Part shown: piece after piece, positions 20,332 to 29,448 of the stretch | How positions within the stretch are numbered: the first letter of the stretch is position 1 | Layout of the letters: every line of letters starts with the position of its first letter | DNA from: Collinsella sp. AF25-2LB | GTDB lineage: Bacteria; Actinomycetota; Coriobacteriia; Coriobacteriales; Coriobacteriaceae | Direction: 5' to 3' | DNA: 62,894 bases | NCBI RefSeq assembly: GCF_003458415.1 | Contig: NZ_QRUF01000014.1 | Span: 1-62,894, forward strand | Notes under the pieces: model-generated | Databases searched by the model: none | Told to the model about the DNA's origin: nothing | What the model saw: only the letters and a program-made list of their open reading frames with translations | Translations under genes and position numbers: made by a program

Positions 20332-21198
20332 TTAGGCTCGACGGGCGGCGCGGCGGGCACGGGCTTCTTGGATTTCCTCCAAGTGGCTAATGATCTCGGC
20401 TGCGCTTTCCTCGATGGCCTTGCCGTCGGTACGCACCACAAAGCAGCCTAGGCGCTTCATGAGCGCACGGGCTTCCTCGAGCTCGCTGTGCACGCTCTCA
20501 GGCTCGGCATAGGAGCCGGCAACGGCACGAGCGTAGTCATCGCCCAAGCGGCTATCGCGAATTTCGGAAATCACATCGACGGTCGAAATCAGGCCGAACA
20601 GGCGCATCGGGTCGACCTCGTAAATCGACTTGGGCGGCTCCATGCCATGCGCCAGTGGGACATTGGCGACCTTGTAGCCCTGATAGGCCAAATACATCGA
20701 CAGCGGCGTCTTGGACGTACGCGATACGCCCAGCAGCACGATATCGGCACCCGACAGATCGTCGCAGCCGCGCCCGTCATCGTGCTCAACGAAATACTCC
20801 ATGGCCTCGATACGATGGAAATAGCGGTCATCGGTCTTGTGAATCACGCCCGCAACGCCCTTGGGCGGCACACCGATGAGCGACGACAGCACAGCGAGCG
20901 TCGGGCCGATCAGGTCGACCGAACGGATATGCAGCATGCCCAGGTAATCGAGCACACGGGCGCGAAGCGCCGGATCGACAATGGTGTGGAACACGGCAAT
21001 ATCGCGATGATCGGCATCGACGCGCGGACCCACAAACGACTTGACCTGCTCCACCGAGTTCACCTTGGGCAGGCGCAAGAGACGAAAAGCCCCTTCATCA
21101 AATTGCCCGGACGCCGCAAGCACCACCTCACAAGCGGTATCACCGAGCGAGTCGGAGATAACGATAACGGTGGGACGAGCGGTGACCGGGCAATCCAT
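20332..21198 (-). CDS. ppsR: Pyruvate, phosphate dikinase regulatory protein (DUF299 kinase/pyrophosphorylase)
   Basis: Bifunctional serine/threonine kinase and phosphorylase that switches PPDK (or PEP synthase) off with ADP and on with phosphate. Seen: the N-terminal VIVISDSLGDTACEV and the P-loop-like GVSRTSKTPLSMYLA, both hallmarks of the family; 288 residues is near family length. ppdK is the next gene downstream, which makes PPDK the expected target. It follows glyS by 33 bases and may be co-transcribed with the glycyl-tRNA synthetase genes. The 228-bp gap to ppdK holds the ppdK promoter region. Confidence 0.93.
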   Translation of the reverse strand: MDCPVTARPTVIVISDSLGDTACEVVLAASGQFDEGAFRLLRLPKVNSVEQVKSFVGPRVDADHRDIAVFHTIVDPALRARVLDYLGMLHIRSVDLIGPTLAVLSSLIGVPPKGVAGVIHKTDDRYFHRIEAMEYFVEHDDGRGCDDLSGADIVLLGVSRTSKTPLSMYLAYQGYKVANVPLAHGMEPPKSIYEVDPMRLFGLISTVDVISEIRDSRLGDDYARAVAGSYAEPESVHSELEEARALMKRLGCFVVRTDGKAIEESAAEIISHLEEIQEARARRAARRA

Positions 21199-21232
21199 GC
21201 GGGGCTCCTTTTGCGCTTACACGCAGGCTGGC

Positions 21233-23329
21233 TTACTTTTTACGAGCAAGCTCACCGATGTTGGCGATGCCGGAGAAAACGGCCTCGAAGCGGTTGAGCA
21301 GCTTAAGGCGATTATCGCGGAGCTGCTCGTCCTTGTCCATGACCATGACCTCGTCGAAGAAACGGTCGATGGGCGCGCGCAGGGCGGCGAGGGCAGCAAA
21401 TGCGGCCGGATAATCCTCGGCAGCAAGGGCGGCGTCGACAGCGGTCTGAGCAGCCTCGGAGGCATCGGCAAGCGCGAGCTCGACCTCGCCCATCAGGGCG
21501 CGGTCGTACTCCGCGCCCAGCTCGGGCTTGGAGATGTGCGCGGCGCGGGCATAGGCGGTCGCCAGGTTATCGAACGTCTCAGCGTCGTTCTTGCGGGCCT
21601 CGTCGAGGGCGGCGCAGCGGGCGAAGAAGACGGACGGGGCGATGATGTGCACCGCGGAGACGGCGGCAACGGTATCGGCCGGGATCTTTTCGTCGCGGGT
21701 CATGCTCACCAGACGGCCGTGGAAGAAGTCGCGAACCTGCTGAGCGACCTCGGCGGCGTCGAACTCGATACCCTGCTCGCTATAGAGCTCAAGGGCAAAG
21801 TCGATAAGCGACGTGGGATCGATCGGCAGACGGTCGCGCAGGATGTTGATGATGCCGATAGCGGCACGACGCAGCGCGTAGGGATCGGAGGAGCCGGTCG
21901 GGGGCTCGCCAATGGCAAAGATACCGGCGATGGTATCGAGCTTGTCGGCGCAGGCCACGATGCAGCCAGCGGTGCCCTCGGGCAGCTCGTCACCGGCAAA
22001 GCGGGGACGATAATGATCGCGAATGGCGTGGGCGACCTCATCGTTCTCCCCCATCGCGGTGGCGTAGTAACCGCCCATCACGCCCTGCTGGCTCGTGAAC
22101 TCGACGACGGCGTTGGATACCAAGTCGGCCTTGCACAGGTGCGCGGCGCGAGCGGCATCGGCTGCCAGGTGAGCACCCAGGTGTGCCTCACGGGCAATAG
22201 CGAGCGCGAGCTGCTCGATGCGCTCGGACTTGGCGAGCACGCTACCGAGCTTCTCCTGGAAGGCGACCTTGGCCAGACGCTCGCGGAACTCGTCGAGGGA
22301 GATCTTCAGGTCCTCCTCGTAGAAGAACTTTGCATCGTCCAGACGGGCACGCACAACGCGCTCGTTGCCGTCGATCACGCGCTCGGCGTTCTCGGGCTTG
22401 CTGTTGGAGACGACCACGAACTCACGCGTGAGCTTGCCCTCGCCGTCATAGATCGGGAAGTAGCGCTGGTTGGTGAGCATGGACTCGCAGATGATCTCGT
22501 GCGGGACCTTGAGGAACTCCTCATCGAAGGTCCCGACGAGCACCGTCGGCCACTCGCAGAGGTTGATGACCTCCTCAAAGACCTTCTTGGGCGTATCGAC
22601 ATGGCAGCCGGGACGGGCAGCCTCGACCTCGGCGATACCGGCAAGGATGGCCTCGCGACGGCGCTCGGCAGAAAGCACGCCGGCGTCCTCGAGCACCTGC
22701 TCGTAGACGGCGGGGCTGGCGACCACATGGTCACCGGGGCCAAGCACGCGATGACCACGCGTGGTGTTGCCACTCGTCACGTCGGCAAACGACACGGGCA
22801 CAACGTCCTCGCCCAGAAGGCAGCAGATCCAGCGGACCGGACGAACAAAGGTCGCATGCTCGTGACCCCAGCGCTGAGAGCGGTAGTTGGGCCACTGCAG
22901 GCCAGCGATAGTCTTCTCGCACAGGGCCGTCAGGATCGGGGTGGCCGGGGCGGAAGGGATGTTCTTCTCGGCAAAGACATACTCGCGACCGTCGGTGTCC
23001 TCGCGACGAACCAGATCCTCGGCAGCCACACCGCACTTGCGGGCGAAGCCCTGGGCGGCCTTGGTGGCGTTACCATCGGCATCGAAGGCGATGTTGGCCG
23101 CGGGGCCGCGCTTGACCTCGTGAACCTCGTCGGTCGCGGTGGCGACGTCGGCAACGAGCGCAGCCAGGCGGCGCGGGCTCGAGATCACACGGACCTCGCC
23201 GTGGGCCAGACCGGCCTCGTCGAGACCCTTGGCGATCATGGTGCCAAGCTGCTTGACGGCATTGTTCAGCGGTGCGGAGGGCATTTCTTCCGTACCGATC
23301 TCAAACAGGAAATCCTTAGCGTCTGCCAT
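21233..23329 (-). CDS. glyS: Glycine--tRNA ligase beta subunit
   Basis: Beta chain of the heterotetrameric bacterial glycyl-tRNA synthetase; it binds tRNA and works with GlyQ. The 698-aa product begins FLFEIGTEEMPSAPL, the diagnostic start of the family. It contains an HD-like region and ends with the DALR anticodon-binding domain (VMDKDEQLRDNRLKLL). glyQ lies three bases upstream, so both subunits are made from one message. Confidence 0.97.
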   Translation of the reverse strand: MADAKDFLFEIGTEEMPSAPLNNAVKQLGTMIAKGLDEAGLAHGEVRVISSPRRLAALVADVATATDEVHEVKRGPAANIAFDADGNATKAAQGFARKCGVAAEDLVRREDTDGREYVFAEKNIPSAPATPILTALCEKTIAGLQWPNYRSQRWGHEHATFVRPVRWICCLLGEDVVPVSFADVTSGNTTRGHRVLGPGDHVVASPAVYEQVLEDAGVLSAERRREAILAGIAEVEAARPGCHVDTPKKVFEEVINLCEWPTVLVGTFDEEFLKVPHEIICESMLTNQRYFPIYDGEGKLTREFVVVSNSKPENAERVIDGNERVVRARLDDAKFFYEEDLKISLDEFRERLAKVAFQEKLGSVLAKSERIEQLALAIAREAHLGAHLAADAARAAHLCKADLVSNAVVEFTSQQGVMGGYYATAMGENDEVAHAIRDHYRPRFAGDELPEGTAGCIVACADKLDTIAGIFAIGEPPTGSSDPYALRRAAIGIINILRDRLPIDPTSLIDFALELYSEQGIEFDAAEVAQQVRDFFHGRLVSMTRDEKIPADTVAAVSAVHIIAPSVFFARCAALDEARKNDAETFDNLATAYARAAHISKPELGAEYDRALMGEVELALADASEAAQTAVDAALAAEDYPAAFAALAALRAPIDRFFDEVMVMDKDEQLRDNRLKLLNRFEAVFSGIANIGELARKK

Positions 23330-23332
23330 GGC

Positions 23333-24244
23333 TTACGCCACCTCGCCTTCCTGATCGGCATTCTCGTTGACTCCGGCGACCTCGGCCATGTAGGCCTCGC
23401 AGCACGCCTTGGCGACGGCGCGGACGCGCAGGATGTAGTTGGCACGCTCGACCGCGGACAGGGCGCCGCGAGCATCGAGCAGGTTGAAAGCGTGGCTGCA
23501 CTTCATGACGCAGTCATATGCCGGCAGCGGCAGCTTGCGCTCCAGGCAGGAATGGCACTCGGCCTCGTAGTCGTCAAACTTCTGACGCATCATCTCGACG
23601 TTTGCGACCTCAAAGTTATAGGCACTGAACTCGCGCTCGTTCTCGAGGAACACGTCGCCATAGGTCATGGGCGTGCCGTCGGGCAGGTAGCTCCACACCA
23701 AGTCGTAGACCGAGTTAACGCCCTGCGCATACATGGCAATGCGCTCTAGGCCATAGGTGATCTCGACGGGCACGGGGTCGACCTCGATGCCGCCTACCTG
23801 CTGGAAGTACGTAAACTGCGTGACCTCCATGCCGTTGAGCCAGACCTCCCAGCCAAGGCCCCAGGCGCCGAGCGTCGGGCTCTCCCAGTCGTCCTCGACA
23901 AAGCGGACGTCATGGTCGTTGGGGTCCAGACCGATAGCGGCAAGAGACCCCAGGTAAAGCTCCTGGGCGTTGACCGGTGAGGGCTTGATGAGCACCTGGA
24001 ACTGATAGTAGTGCTGCATGCGGTTGGGGTTCTCGCCGTAGCGGCCGTCGGCGGGACGGCGGCAAGGCTGCGCATAGCAGGTGTGCCACTCGGCGGGACC
24101 GAGCGAGCGCAGCGTGGTCGCGGTATGGAAGGTACCGGCACCGACCTCGGAGTCATAGGGCTGCATGATGACGCAGCCCTGCTCGCCCCAGTACTGCTGG
24201 AGGCGCAGGATGATGTCTTGGAAGGAAAGCGATGAAGCGTTCAT
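23333..24244 (-). CDS. glyQ: Glycine--tRNA ligase alpha subunit
   Basis: Catalytic class II subunit that forms glycyl adenylate. Seen: [16 protein letters not shown] at the N-terminus and [11 protein letters not shown] with its motif 2 arginines. The 303-aa length is usual. Only 59 bases separate it from lepB, too short for a T-box leader. TATAGT in that gap is a possible -10, but no convincing -35 was found. Confidence 0.97.
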   Translation of the reverse strand: MNASSLSFQDIILRLQQYWGEQGCVIMQPYDSEVGAGTFHTATTLRSLGPAEWHTCYAQPCRRPADGRYGENPNRMQHYYQFQVLIKPSPVNAQELYLGSLAAIGLDPNDHDVRFVEDDWESPTLGAWGLGWEVWLNGMEVTQFTYFQQVGGIEVDPVPVEITYGLERIAMYAQGVNSVYDLVWSYLPDGTPMTYGDVFLENEREFSAYNFEVANVEMMRQKFDDYEAECHSCLERKLPLPAYDCVMKCSHAFNLLDARGALSAVERANYILRVRAVAKACCEAYMAEVAGVNENADQEGEVA

Positions 24245-24303
24245 GCCTCTAATATCCCCTCGTCGAAACGATTACACGGTTAGGTACTGTACTATAGCGG
24301 TTT

Positions 24304-24873
24304 TTAGTCGATAGCGCCCAGACGGTTGAGCGGCCAGTAACGCACGAGCGCCACGGCGATCAATTCGGAGCGGTCGACCGGGCCAAAGTAGCGGGAGTCA
24401 GCAGAGTTCTCGCGGTTGTCGCCCATCACCCACACGCACCCGTCGGGAACGGTGTAGGGATAGCTTACCTGAGCGCCGGGCGCTTGGACCGAAAGTGGCC
24501 AGCTCATGCCCGTCGTATAGTCCTCGTCGAGCGCTTGGCCGTCAACGACCACCTTGCCATCCTGCAGGTCGACCGTCTGCCCGGCCGTGGCAATAACACG
24601 CTTGACAAGAACATCATGCTCGGAGGTGCCATCGGGGTTGTGAAACACCACGATATCGCCCTGCTTGACGGGCTGACCGAGCTCGAGGCTCACCTTTTGT
24701 GCCAGGATCTGGTCGCCAATCTCGATCGTGGACTCCATGGAACCGGTGGGTACCACAAAGGGTTCGACCACAAACGAGCGAATCAAGAAGGTAGCGACCA
24801 GTGCGATCGCGACGACCACGATCCACTCAAACGCACCCTTTAGCACGGAATGCTGCGATGGAACCATCCTCAC
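24304..24873 (-). CDS. lepB: Signal peptidase I
   Basis: Membrane-anchored serine protease that removes signal peptides from exported proteins. One N-terminal membrane segment (about residues 15-36) is followed by the catalytic serine in PTGSMEST (Ser45) and the catalytic lysine in VLVKRVIA, then GDNRENSADSRYFGP. The 189-aa length is typical. It overlaps the trmD stop by four bases and is the last gene of the rpsP operon. No terminator is evident before glyQ, so read-through is possible. Confidence 0.95.
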   Translation of the reverse strand: MRMVPSQHSVLKGAFEWIVVVAIALVATFLIRSFVVEPFVVPTGSMESTIEIGDQILAQKVSLELGQPVKQGDIVVFHNPDGTSEHDVLVKRVIATAGQTVDLQDGKVVVDGQALDEDYTTGMSWPLSVQAPGAQVSYPYTVPDGCVWVMGDNRENSADSRYFGPVDRSELIAVALVRYWPLNRLGAID

Positions 24874-25628
24874 TCCTCGCTCTGCGAATACGAAGCGTCC
24901 AGAATCTCCTGCGCGTAAGCGCGCTCCTCGGGCGTGAGCCGCGCCGTCTCAATCAGATCGGGACGCCAACGACAGGTGCGCTCGATGGCGTTCTTACGAC
25001 GCCACGCATCGACCTTAGCATGATCGCCGCTCACAAGCACCGGAGGCACGCCCTCGCCGTTGAACTCGGCAGGACGGGTGTACTGCGCGTACTCGAGCAG
25101 GCCTCCATCCTCGGCGGTCGAGAACGACTCGTCCACGTTGCTCATCTCGTCGCCCAGGGCGCCGGGAATCAGGCGTACGACGGCATCGGCAACGACCATA
25201 GCGGGAAGCTCGCCGCCCGTAAGCACGTAGTCGCCGATCGACAGACGCTCATCGGCATACGCATACGCGCGCTCGTCGACGCCCTCGTAGCGACTGCACA
25301 CAAACAGCAGGCGCTCACTTTTGAGCAGGCGCTCGGCCACATGCTGCGTAAAGGGCTCGCCACAGGGGGTGAAGAACACAACCGTGGGCTTGGGACCCTC
25401 TGCGCTAATGGCCTCGATGGCCTCTGCGATAGGCTCGACCTTCATGAGCATGCCCTGCCCGCCGCCGTACGGCTCGTCATCGACGGTACGATGGCGGTCG
25501 TGCGTCCAGTCGCGCAGGTTATACGCCTTAAAATCAAAAAGGCCGGCCTTGCGGGCGCGGCCCAAAATCGATGTGGACATGACGGGCTCAAACATCTCGG
25601 GAAAGACCGAAAGGGTCTCGATCAGCAT
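24870..25628 (-). CDS. trmD: tRNA (guanine-37-N1)-methyltransferase
   Basis: SPOUT-fold methyltransferase that makes m1G37 in tRNAs and prevents +1 frameshifting. Seen: TLSVFPEMFEP at the N-terminus and the knotted SAM-binding region SIGDYVLTGGELPAM, with YEGVDERAYAY before it. The 252-aa length fits. It is the fourth gene of rpsP-khpA-rimM-trmD-lepB. Confidence 0.97.
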   Translation of the reverse strand: MLIETLSVFPEMFEPVMSTSILGRARKAGLFDFKAYNLRDWTHDRHRTVDDEPYGGGQGMLMKVEPIAEAIEAISAEGPKPTVVFFTPCGEPFTQHVAERLLKSERLLFVCSRYEGVDERAYAYADERLSIGDYVLTGGELPAMVVADAVVRLIPGALGDEMSNVDESFSTAEDGGLLEYAQYTRPAEFNGEGVPPVLVSGDHAKVDAWRRKNAIERTCRWRPDLIETARLTPEERAYAQEILDASYSQSEE

Positions 25629-25638
25629 GTTGTCCTCC

Positions 25639-26160
25639 CTACTTGTCCATATCGATCAGGCCGTCCATAACATGGACGGAAATTGTTCCTGTGTCGGGAA
25701 GATCGAGCACGACCTGCTCGATCACGGGAATCAGTACCTCGCCGTACCGATCGCCCTCGACAACCCAAACATCGTTAGCGGGCGTCGACATGATCTCGAC
25801 GATCGTGCCGAGCGAACCGAAGCGCTCGTCGACCACCTCGCGACCCATCAGGTCGGTATAGGCAGCGTCGAGCGAATCGAGCTCAAAGTCGTCACGATTT
25901 GCCAGCACGTAGCATCCCGTGATGCCCTCGGCGGCCGTCAAGTCGTCAATGCCCTCAAACGAGACCAGATCGCCATCGCCCGTATCGGTGACGGACACGA
26001 CCGTGCAAAAGCGGTCGCGCTTGAGCGCCGGCGGCGTCAGGGCGACGCGCATACCCGGCTCTAATACAGAAGGAAGCCCCCGCAGCGGCTGCGCGAGGAC
26101 CTCCCCCTTCCTTCCGTGCGGCTTGACCACACGGGCGATGTTTTTGTACTGGGACCTCAA
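25639..26160 (-). CDS. rimM: Ribosome maturation factor RimM
   Basis: Assembly factor for the 30S head that binds S19 and 16S rRNA. The 173-aa protein has the N-terminal beta-barrel start IARVVKPHGRKGEV and a C-terminal PRC-barrel containing LMGREVVDE. It sits between khpA and trmD with gaps of four and ten bases, the conserved order. Confidence 0.95.
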   Translation of the reverse strand: MRSQYKNIARVVKPHGRKGEVLAQPLRGLPSVLEPGMRVALTPPALKRDRFCTVVSVTDTGDGDLVSFEGIDDLTAAEGITGCYVLANRDDFELDSLDAAYTDLMGREVVDERFGSLGTIVEIMSTPANDVWVVEGDRYGEVLIPVIEQVVLDLPDTGTISVHVMDGLIDMDK

Positions 26161-26164
26161 GGTC

Positions 26165-26449
26165 CTAGCCCAGAACCTCTACCTCGACAGCAGTGTCGAG
26201 GCGAGCAGCCAGTGCACGGGCGAGCGTGCGAATGGCCTTGATGGTACGGCCACGACGGCCGATGACCTTAGCGACGTCATCCTCGGCGACCGAAACCTCA
26301 ATCGTAGAGGCGTCATCACCATCGATGACCTCAAGGCTCACGGAATCCGGGTCGTCGACGATCTGAACAACGAGATATTCGACGAGATCGGCGATGCGAT
26401 CTGAGAGCATTGCCTCACCCTCGAGCTGTGCAGCGTCAACCTCAGGCAC
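26165..26449 (-). CDS. khpA: KH-domain RNA-binding protein KhpA
   Basis: Small RNA-binding protein of about 94 residues with one KH domain. The GxxG loop is seen as IGRRGRTIKAIRTL. In Gram-positive bacteria KhpA, with KhpB, affects cell elongation and small-RNA-mediated control. It lies three bases after rpsP, its standard position. Confidence 0.93.
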   Translation of the reverse strand: MPEVDAAQLEGEAMLSDRIADLVEYLVVQIVDDPDSVSLEVIDGDDASTIEVSVAEDDVAKVIGRRGRTIKAIRTLARALAARLDTAVEVEVLG

Positions 26450-26452
26450 GAT

Positions 26453-26794
26453 TTACTCCTCGGCGCCCTCAGCGGCCTCAGCGGCAGCCTTAGCGGCCTC
26501 GGCCTCTTTGGCGAGCTGCTTCTTGGACTTCTTGACGACGGTCTCGGTCTTCTCGCCCTCGTTGGCGGCCTTGACCAGAGCGGCGACGGCGTCGGTGAGC
26601 TGAGCGCCCTTGGACTGCCAGTCGGCGATCTTCTCGAGGTCAAGGTTGATGGTCTTGGGGGCGGTCATCGGGTTGTAGCGGCCAACCTCCTCGATGATAC
26701 GACCGTCACGCGGGGCGCGGGAATCGGCGACGACGACACGGTAGTACGGACGCTTCTTAGCGCCGTGACGAGCAAGGCGAATCTTGACTGCCAA
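26453..26794 (-). CDS. rpsP: 30S ribosomal protein S16
   Basis: Small-subunit assembly protein. Translation from TTG 26794 ([18 protein letters not shown]) is supported by GGAGGAG six bases upstream; earlier in-frame codons lack a ribosome site. The 113-residue product carries a Lys/Ala/Glu-rich C-terminal tail of about 35 residues beyond the S16 core, as common in actinobacteria. First gene of its operon, with a promoter at 26924-26951. Confidence 0.96.
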   Translation of the reverse strand: MAVKIRLARHGAKKRPYYRVVVADSRAPRDGRIIEEVGRYNPMTAPKTINLDLEKIADWQSKGAQLTDAVAALVKAANEGEKTETVVKKSKKQLAKEAEAAKAAAEAAEGAEE

Positions 26795-26923
26795 AGGAAA
26801 CTCCTCCAACCAAGCAGCTTTAGGCTGCAACTACAAACAAACAGTTGAACATAATACGCCATCGACGCGGGCAGGTGAAGTCCGTGAGACCAACTTCTTC
26901 GGTGTAGTCGAGGGCAAATCCAT

Positions 26924-26951
26924 ATCTTAGACAAGAATTCGGGATTTGCAA
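26924..26951 (-). promoter_or_regulatory. Candidate promoter of the rpsP operon
   Basis: On the minus strand TTGCAA (26946-26951), a 16-bp spacer and TAAGAT (26924-26929). A second -10-like TATTAT lies nearer the gene with a weak -35 (TTCACC). Confidence 0.5.
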
Positions 26952-26983
26952 GCACATACACGCACCCCACATGAGCTGCGCGG

Positions 26984-26989
26984 TATACT
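26984..26989 (+). promoter_or_regulatory. -10 box of dinB, suggesting a leaderless mRNA
   Basis: TATACT ends six bases before the dinB ATG (26996), so transcription would start at or next to the start codon. No ribosome site is present. The -35 position (around 26961) is not consensus. Confidence 0.5.
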
Positions 26990-26995
26990 CATGAC

Positions 26996-28249
26996 ATGGA
27001 AAGACGCGAACATACATACGGTTATGAGGATGCCATGGGCGTCACGCCGCCTCCCTGGACGGGTCCGGCGGTGGGTCTGATGGACCTTGATGCGTTTTTT
27101 GCGAGCGTGGAGATGCTCGATCATCCCGAATGGCGCGGAAAGCCGCTCATCGTGGGCGGAGACGCCGATTCGCGTGGCGTCGTGTCCACGTGTTCGTATG
27201 AGGCACGTCGCTTTGGCGTGCACTCCGCCATGCCCTCAGCCGAGGCGCGGCGCTTGTGCCCGCAAGCCATTTGGACGCACGGGCACTTTGATCGCTACCG
27301 CGAGGTGAGCGCGCACGTTATGGCAATTCTCGCCGACGAGACCCCGCGCGTTGAGCGCGTATCCATCGACGAAGCCTTCATCGATATCACACCGGGTCGC
27401 TTTGCGCCCGAAGACCCGCTGCTGGTTGCGCGGCGTATAAGCGGTCGCGTGGCAGAGCTGGGAGTGACGTGCTCCATTGGCGTGGGCTGCAACAAGACGG
27501 TCGCAAAAATCGCAAGCGAGCGGGATAAGCCGTTTGGGCTGACCATCGTGCGCCCCGGAACCGAGCAGCGCTTTTTGGCCGCGCTGCCAGTATCTGCCAT
27601 GAGCGGCATCGGGCGCTCGGCCGAGGAGCGACTGCGCCGCATGCGCATCTACACCCTCGGCGAGCTATCACGTGCACCGGAATCCACCTTGGCCTCTATT
27701 TTTGGCGTCAACGGCGAACGCATGCGCCAGCGTGCGCAAGGACTCGAAATCTCCGAAGTCACGAGTCTCGATGAAGAGCGCGAGGTCAAATCGGTCAGCA
27801 ATGAACGCACCTTTGCGAAAGATTTGACTGAGCGTGGGGATATTGAGGCGGCGATTGCGCTGTTGGGAGAGTCAGTGGGACGCCGCCTGCGCCGTCAGGG
27901 GCTGACGGGTGCCACGGTAACGCTCAAGCTTAAGTATTCGTATGGCAGCGGGCGTACGGCACAGCGCCGGCTGCCTCATCCGACCGACGATGAGAACATC
28001 TTCGTGGCGGTTGCACTCGAACTGCTCGACAACATCTGGCAGGATGGCATGCATGTTCGCTTAGCGGGCATCGGCATGAGCGACTTCGACCACCAAGGCG
28101 GCATCCAGACTGACCTGTTCTGCGAGATCGATGACCGCGGAGCCCAATCCAGCGACCGCCGCGACCTCTCCGTCGCCATCGACGCCGTCCGAGACAAATT
28201 CGGCGACACCGCCCTTTCCTTCGGCCGCCAATCCCGCTTCAACGATTAA
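26996..28249 (+). CDS. dinB: DNA polymerase IV (Y family)
   Basis: Error-prone lesion-bypass polymerase. Seen: the first catalytic motif MDLDAFFASVE, the second catalytic motif VSIDEAFIDIT, the helix-hairpin-helix SAMSGIGRSAEERL, and a little-finger domain around SVSNERTFAKDL. The 417-residue length is normal. No clear beta-clamp motif was identified at the C-terminus. It is the only + gene in the first 48 kb and is divergent from rpsP. The start has no Shine-Dalgarno site, but a -10 box lies close enough for leaderless translation. Confidence 0.96.
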   Translation: MERREHTYGYEDAMGVTPPPWTGPAVGLMDLDAFFASVEMLDHPEWRGKPLIVGGDADSRGVVSTCSYEARRFGVHSAMPSAEARRLCPQAIWTHGHFDRYREVSAHVMAILADETPRVERVSIDEAFIDITPGRFAPEDPLLVARRISGRVAELGVTCSIGVGCNKTVAKIASERDKPFGLTIVRPGTEQRFLAALPVSAMSGIGRSAEERLRRMRIYTLGELSRAPESTLASIFGVNGERMRQRAQGLEISEVTSLDEEREVKSVSNERTFAKDLTERGDIEAAIALLGESVGRRLRRQGLTGATVTLKLKYSYGSGRTAQRRLPHPTDDENIFVAVALELLDNIWQDGMHVRLAGIGMSDFDHQGGIQTDLFCEIDDRGAQSSDRRDLSVAIDAVRDKFGDTALSFGRQSRFND

Positions 28250-28261
28250 CCGCCTTTGGGC

Positions 28262-28303
28262 AAAAAGAAAGCCGGGCAGGTGCGGAAACCGCACCTGCCC
28301 GGC
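28262..28303 (-). terminator. Intrinsic terminator between convergent dinB and rsfS
   Basis: A perfect 15-bp stem (28271-28285 with 28289-28303) on a 3-nt loop is followed by TTTCTTTTT on the minus strand, ending the rsfS cluster. It probably also halts dinB transcription from the other side, although there the T-run is poor. Confidence 0.9.
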
Positions 28304-28344
28304 GATATGCGTGAGGGTAGCTAAACCCCGTCTCAAATGAGCTA

Positions 28345-28800
28345 CTAGAGGAGGTTGAGGGGGAGCTGGGGGGCGTCACCCCAGAGCTTTTCGAGACGGT
28401 AGAAGTCGCGCGCCTCGGGAGTGAAGACGTGGACGACAACCGAACCGTAGTCCATGAGCATCCAGGTCTTCTGCTCGCGGCCCTCGATGGAGAACGGATG
28501 CTCGCCGCAAGCCTCGGCGACCTTCTCCTCGATCTCGTCGACGATCGAATCGACCTGGCGGTTGTTGGTACCGGTGGCGAGCACAAAGTAGTCGCACACA
28601 TCGGAAAGCTCGGTCAGGTCGAGCACCTGAACGTCCTCGCCCTTCTTGTCGTAGGCGGCCTGCGCGGCGGCGCGGGCGACATCCTCGGCGGCGACACCGC
28701 TCGCGGACAGCGAGGCGGCAGTGCGGTCAGACGTGGCGGCGAAGCTCTTGTGCTCCACACCTTCAAGAATCTGCTCGTCGGTCATGGTCTCGTCGGCCAT
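28345..28800 (-). CDS. rsfS: Ribosomal silencing factor RsfS
   Basis: Binds L14 on the 50S subunit and blocks subunit joining when nutrients are scarce. Seen: VLDLTELSDVCDYFVLATG and the MDYGSVVVHVF motif. The 151 residues include about 45 extra N-terminal residues relative to typical RsfS. It is the last gene of the obgE-nadD-yqeK-rsfS group and is followed by a strong terminator. Confidence 0.95.
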   Translation of the reverse strand: MADETMTDEQILEGVEHKSFAATSDRTAASLSASGVAAEDVARAAAQAAYDKKGEDVQVLDLTELSDVCDYFVLATGTNNRQVDSIVDEIEEKVAEACGEHPFSIEGREQKTWMLMDYGSVVVHVFTPEARDFYRLEKLWGDAPQLPLNLL

Positions 28801-28827
28801 GGAATACCTCTTTCTAGTCAGCCCGAG

Positions 28828-29436
28828 CTAGCGCAGCTGGGCGTAATGGTTGTAAATCGAAATAGCCGTGGGATAAAGATAGCGCCCGGACTGGATCACA
28901 TAGACCAGACCCTGCGCAAAACAGGAGAAGAACAACTCGTCGAGTGAGGACTTCCCCACCATCTTGCGCAGCGCATGGGCATAATCGCCGTGGCGGTTGG
29001 GTTCGATGGCATCGGCCACAAAGACCACCATATCGAGCGGCGTCATGTCGCAGTCACCCACGGTGTGACGGTCGACAGCCTGGAAAACGGCCGGCGACAG
29101 TTCGGGAAAAAGCTGCGGAAGTTCATAGGCGGCAACAGGGCCATGCAAAAGCGGCGTCGCGGCGGAAGGAGAGCCGGCAATCTTAATGCCGTAATGCAGA
29201 GCGCGCGTGACCAGCTCGTCGTCGGAGAGCACTTTGTCCCAGTCATGGATCAGGCCGGCGGCAGCGGCATCAAAGCGGTCAACGCCGTAGACCTCGGCCA
29301 GATGAAGTGCGGTCTCGGCAACACCCAGCGAATGCACATAGCGCTTGCGCTTATCCTTCATGCGAACATCGAGCAGCTCTTGAATGCGCTTGAGCAGCGC
29401 GCGCTCATCGCCCTCAAACTGATCCTCTACCGACAA
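28828..29436 (-). CDS. yqeK: YqeK-type HD-domain nucleotide phosphohydrolase
   Basis: HD-superfamily metal hydrolase; YqeK homologues cleave Ap4A symmetrically to two ADP. Metal ligands are visible as His in YVHSLGVAETA, the HD pair in GLIHDWDK, and later His/Asp residues in VDRHTVGD and FVADAIEPNR. The 202-aa length is typical. Its place between nadD and rsfS is conserved in Gram-positive genomes and supports the assignment. Confidence 0.92.
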   Translation of the reverse strand: MSVEDQFEGDERALLKRIQELLDVRMKDKRKRYVHSLGVAETALHLAEVYGVDRFDAAAAGLIHDWDKVLSDDELVTRALHYGIKIAGSPSAATPLLHGPVAAYELPQLFPELSPAVFQAVDRHTVGDCDMTPLDMVVFVADAIEPNRHGDYAHALRKMVGKSSLDELFFSCFAQGLVYVIQSGRYLYPTAISIYNHYAQLR

Positions 29437-29448
29437 CGTAGACCCCCA

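Noticed and set aside
21041..23749. A 902-codon open frame on the + strand opposite glyS-glyQ
   Set aside because: It is the complement of strongly conserved synthetase genes in GC-rich DNA. The product is low-complexity (Gly, Val, Leu, Asp, His) without motifs.
24245..24303. T-box riboswitch upstream of glyQ-glyS
   Set aside because: The gap to lepB is only 59 bp and contains neither a stem I-like structure nor a terminator, so a T-box cannot fit.
27000..27020. LexA-type operator at the dinB start
   Set aside because: CGAACATAC resembles one half-site, but the second half is absent, so SOS control cannot be claimed.
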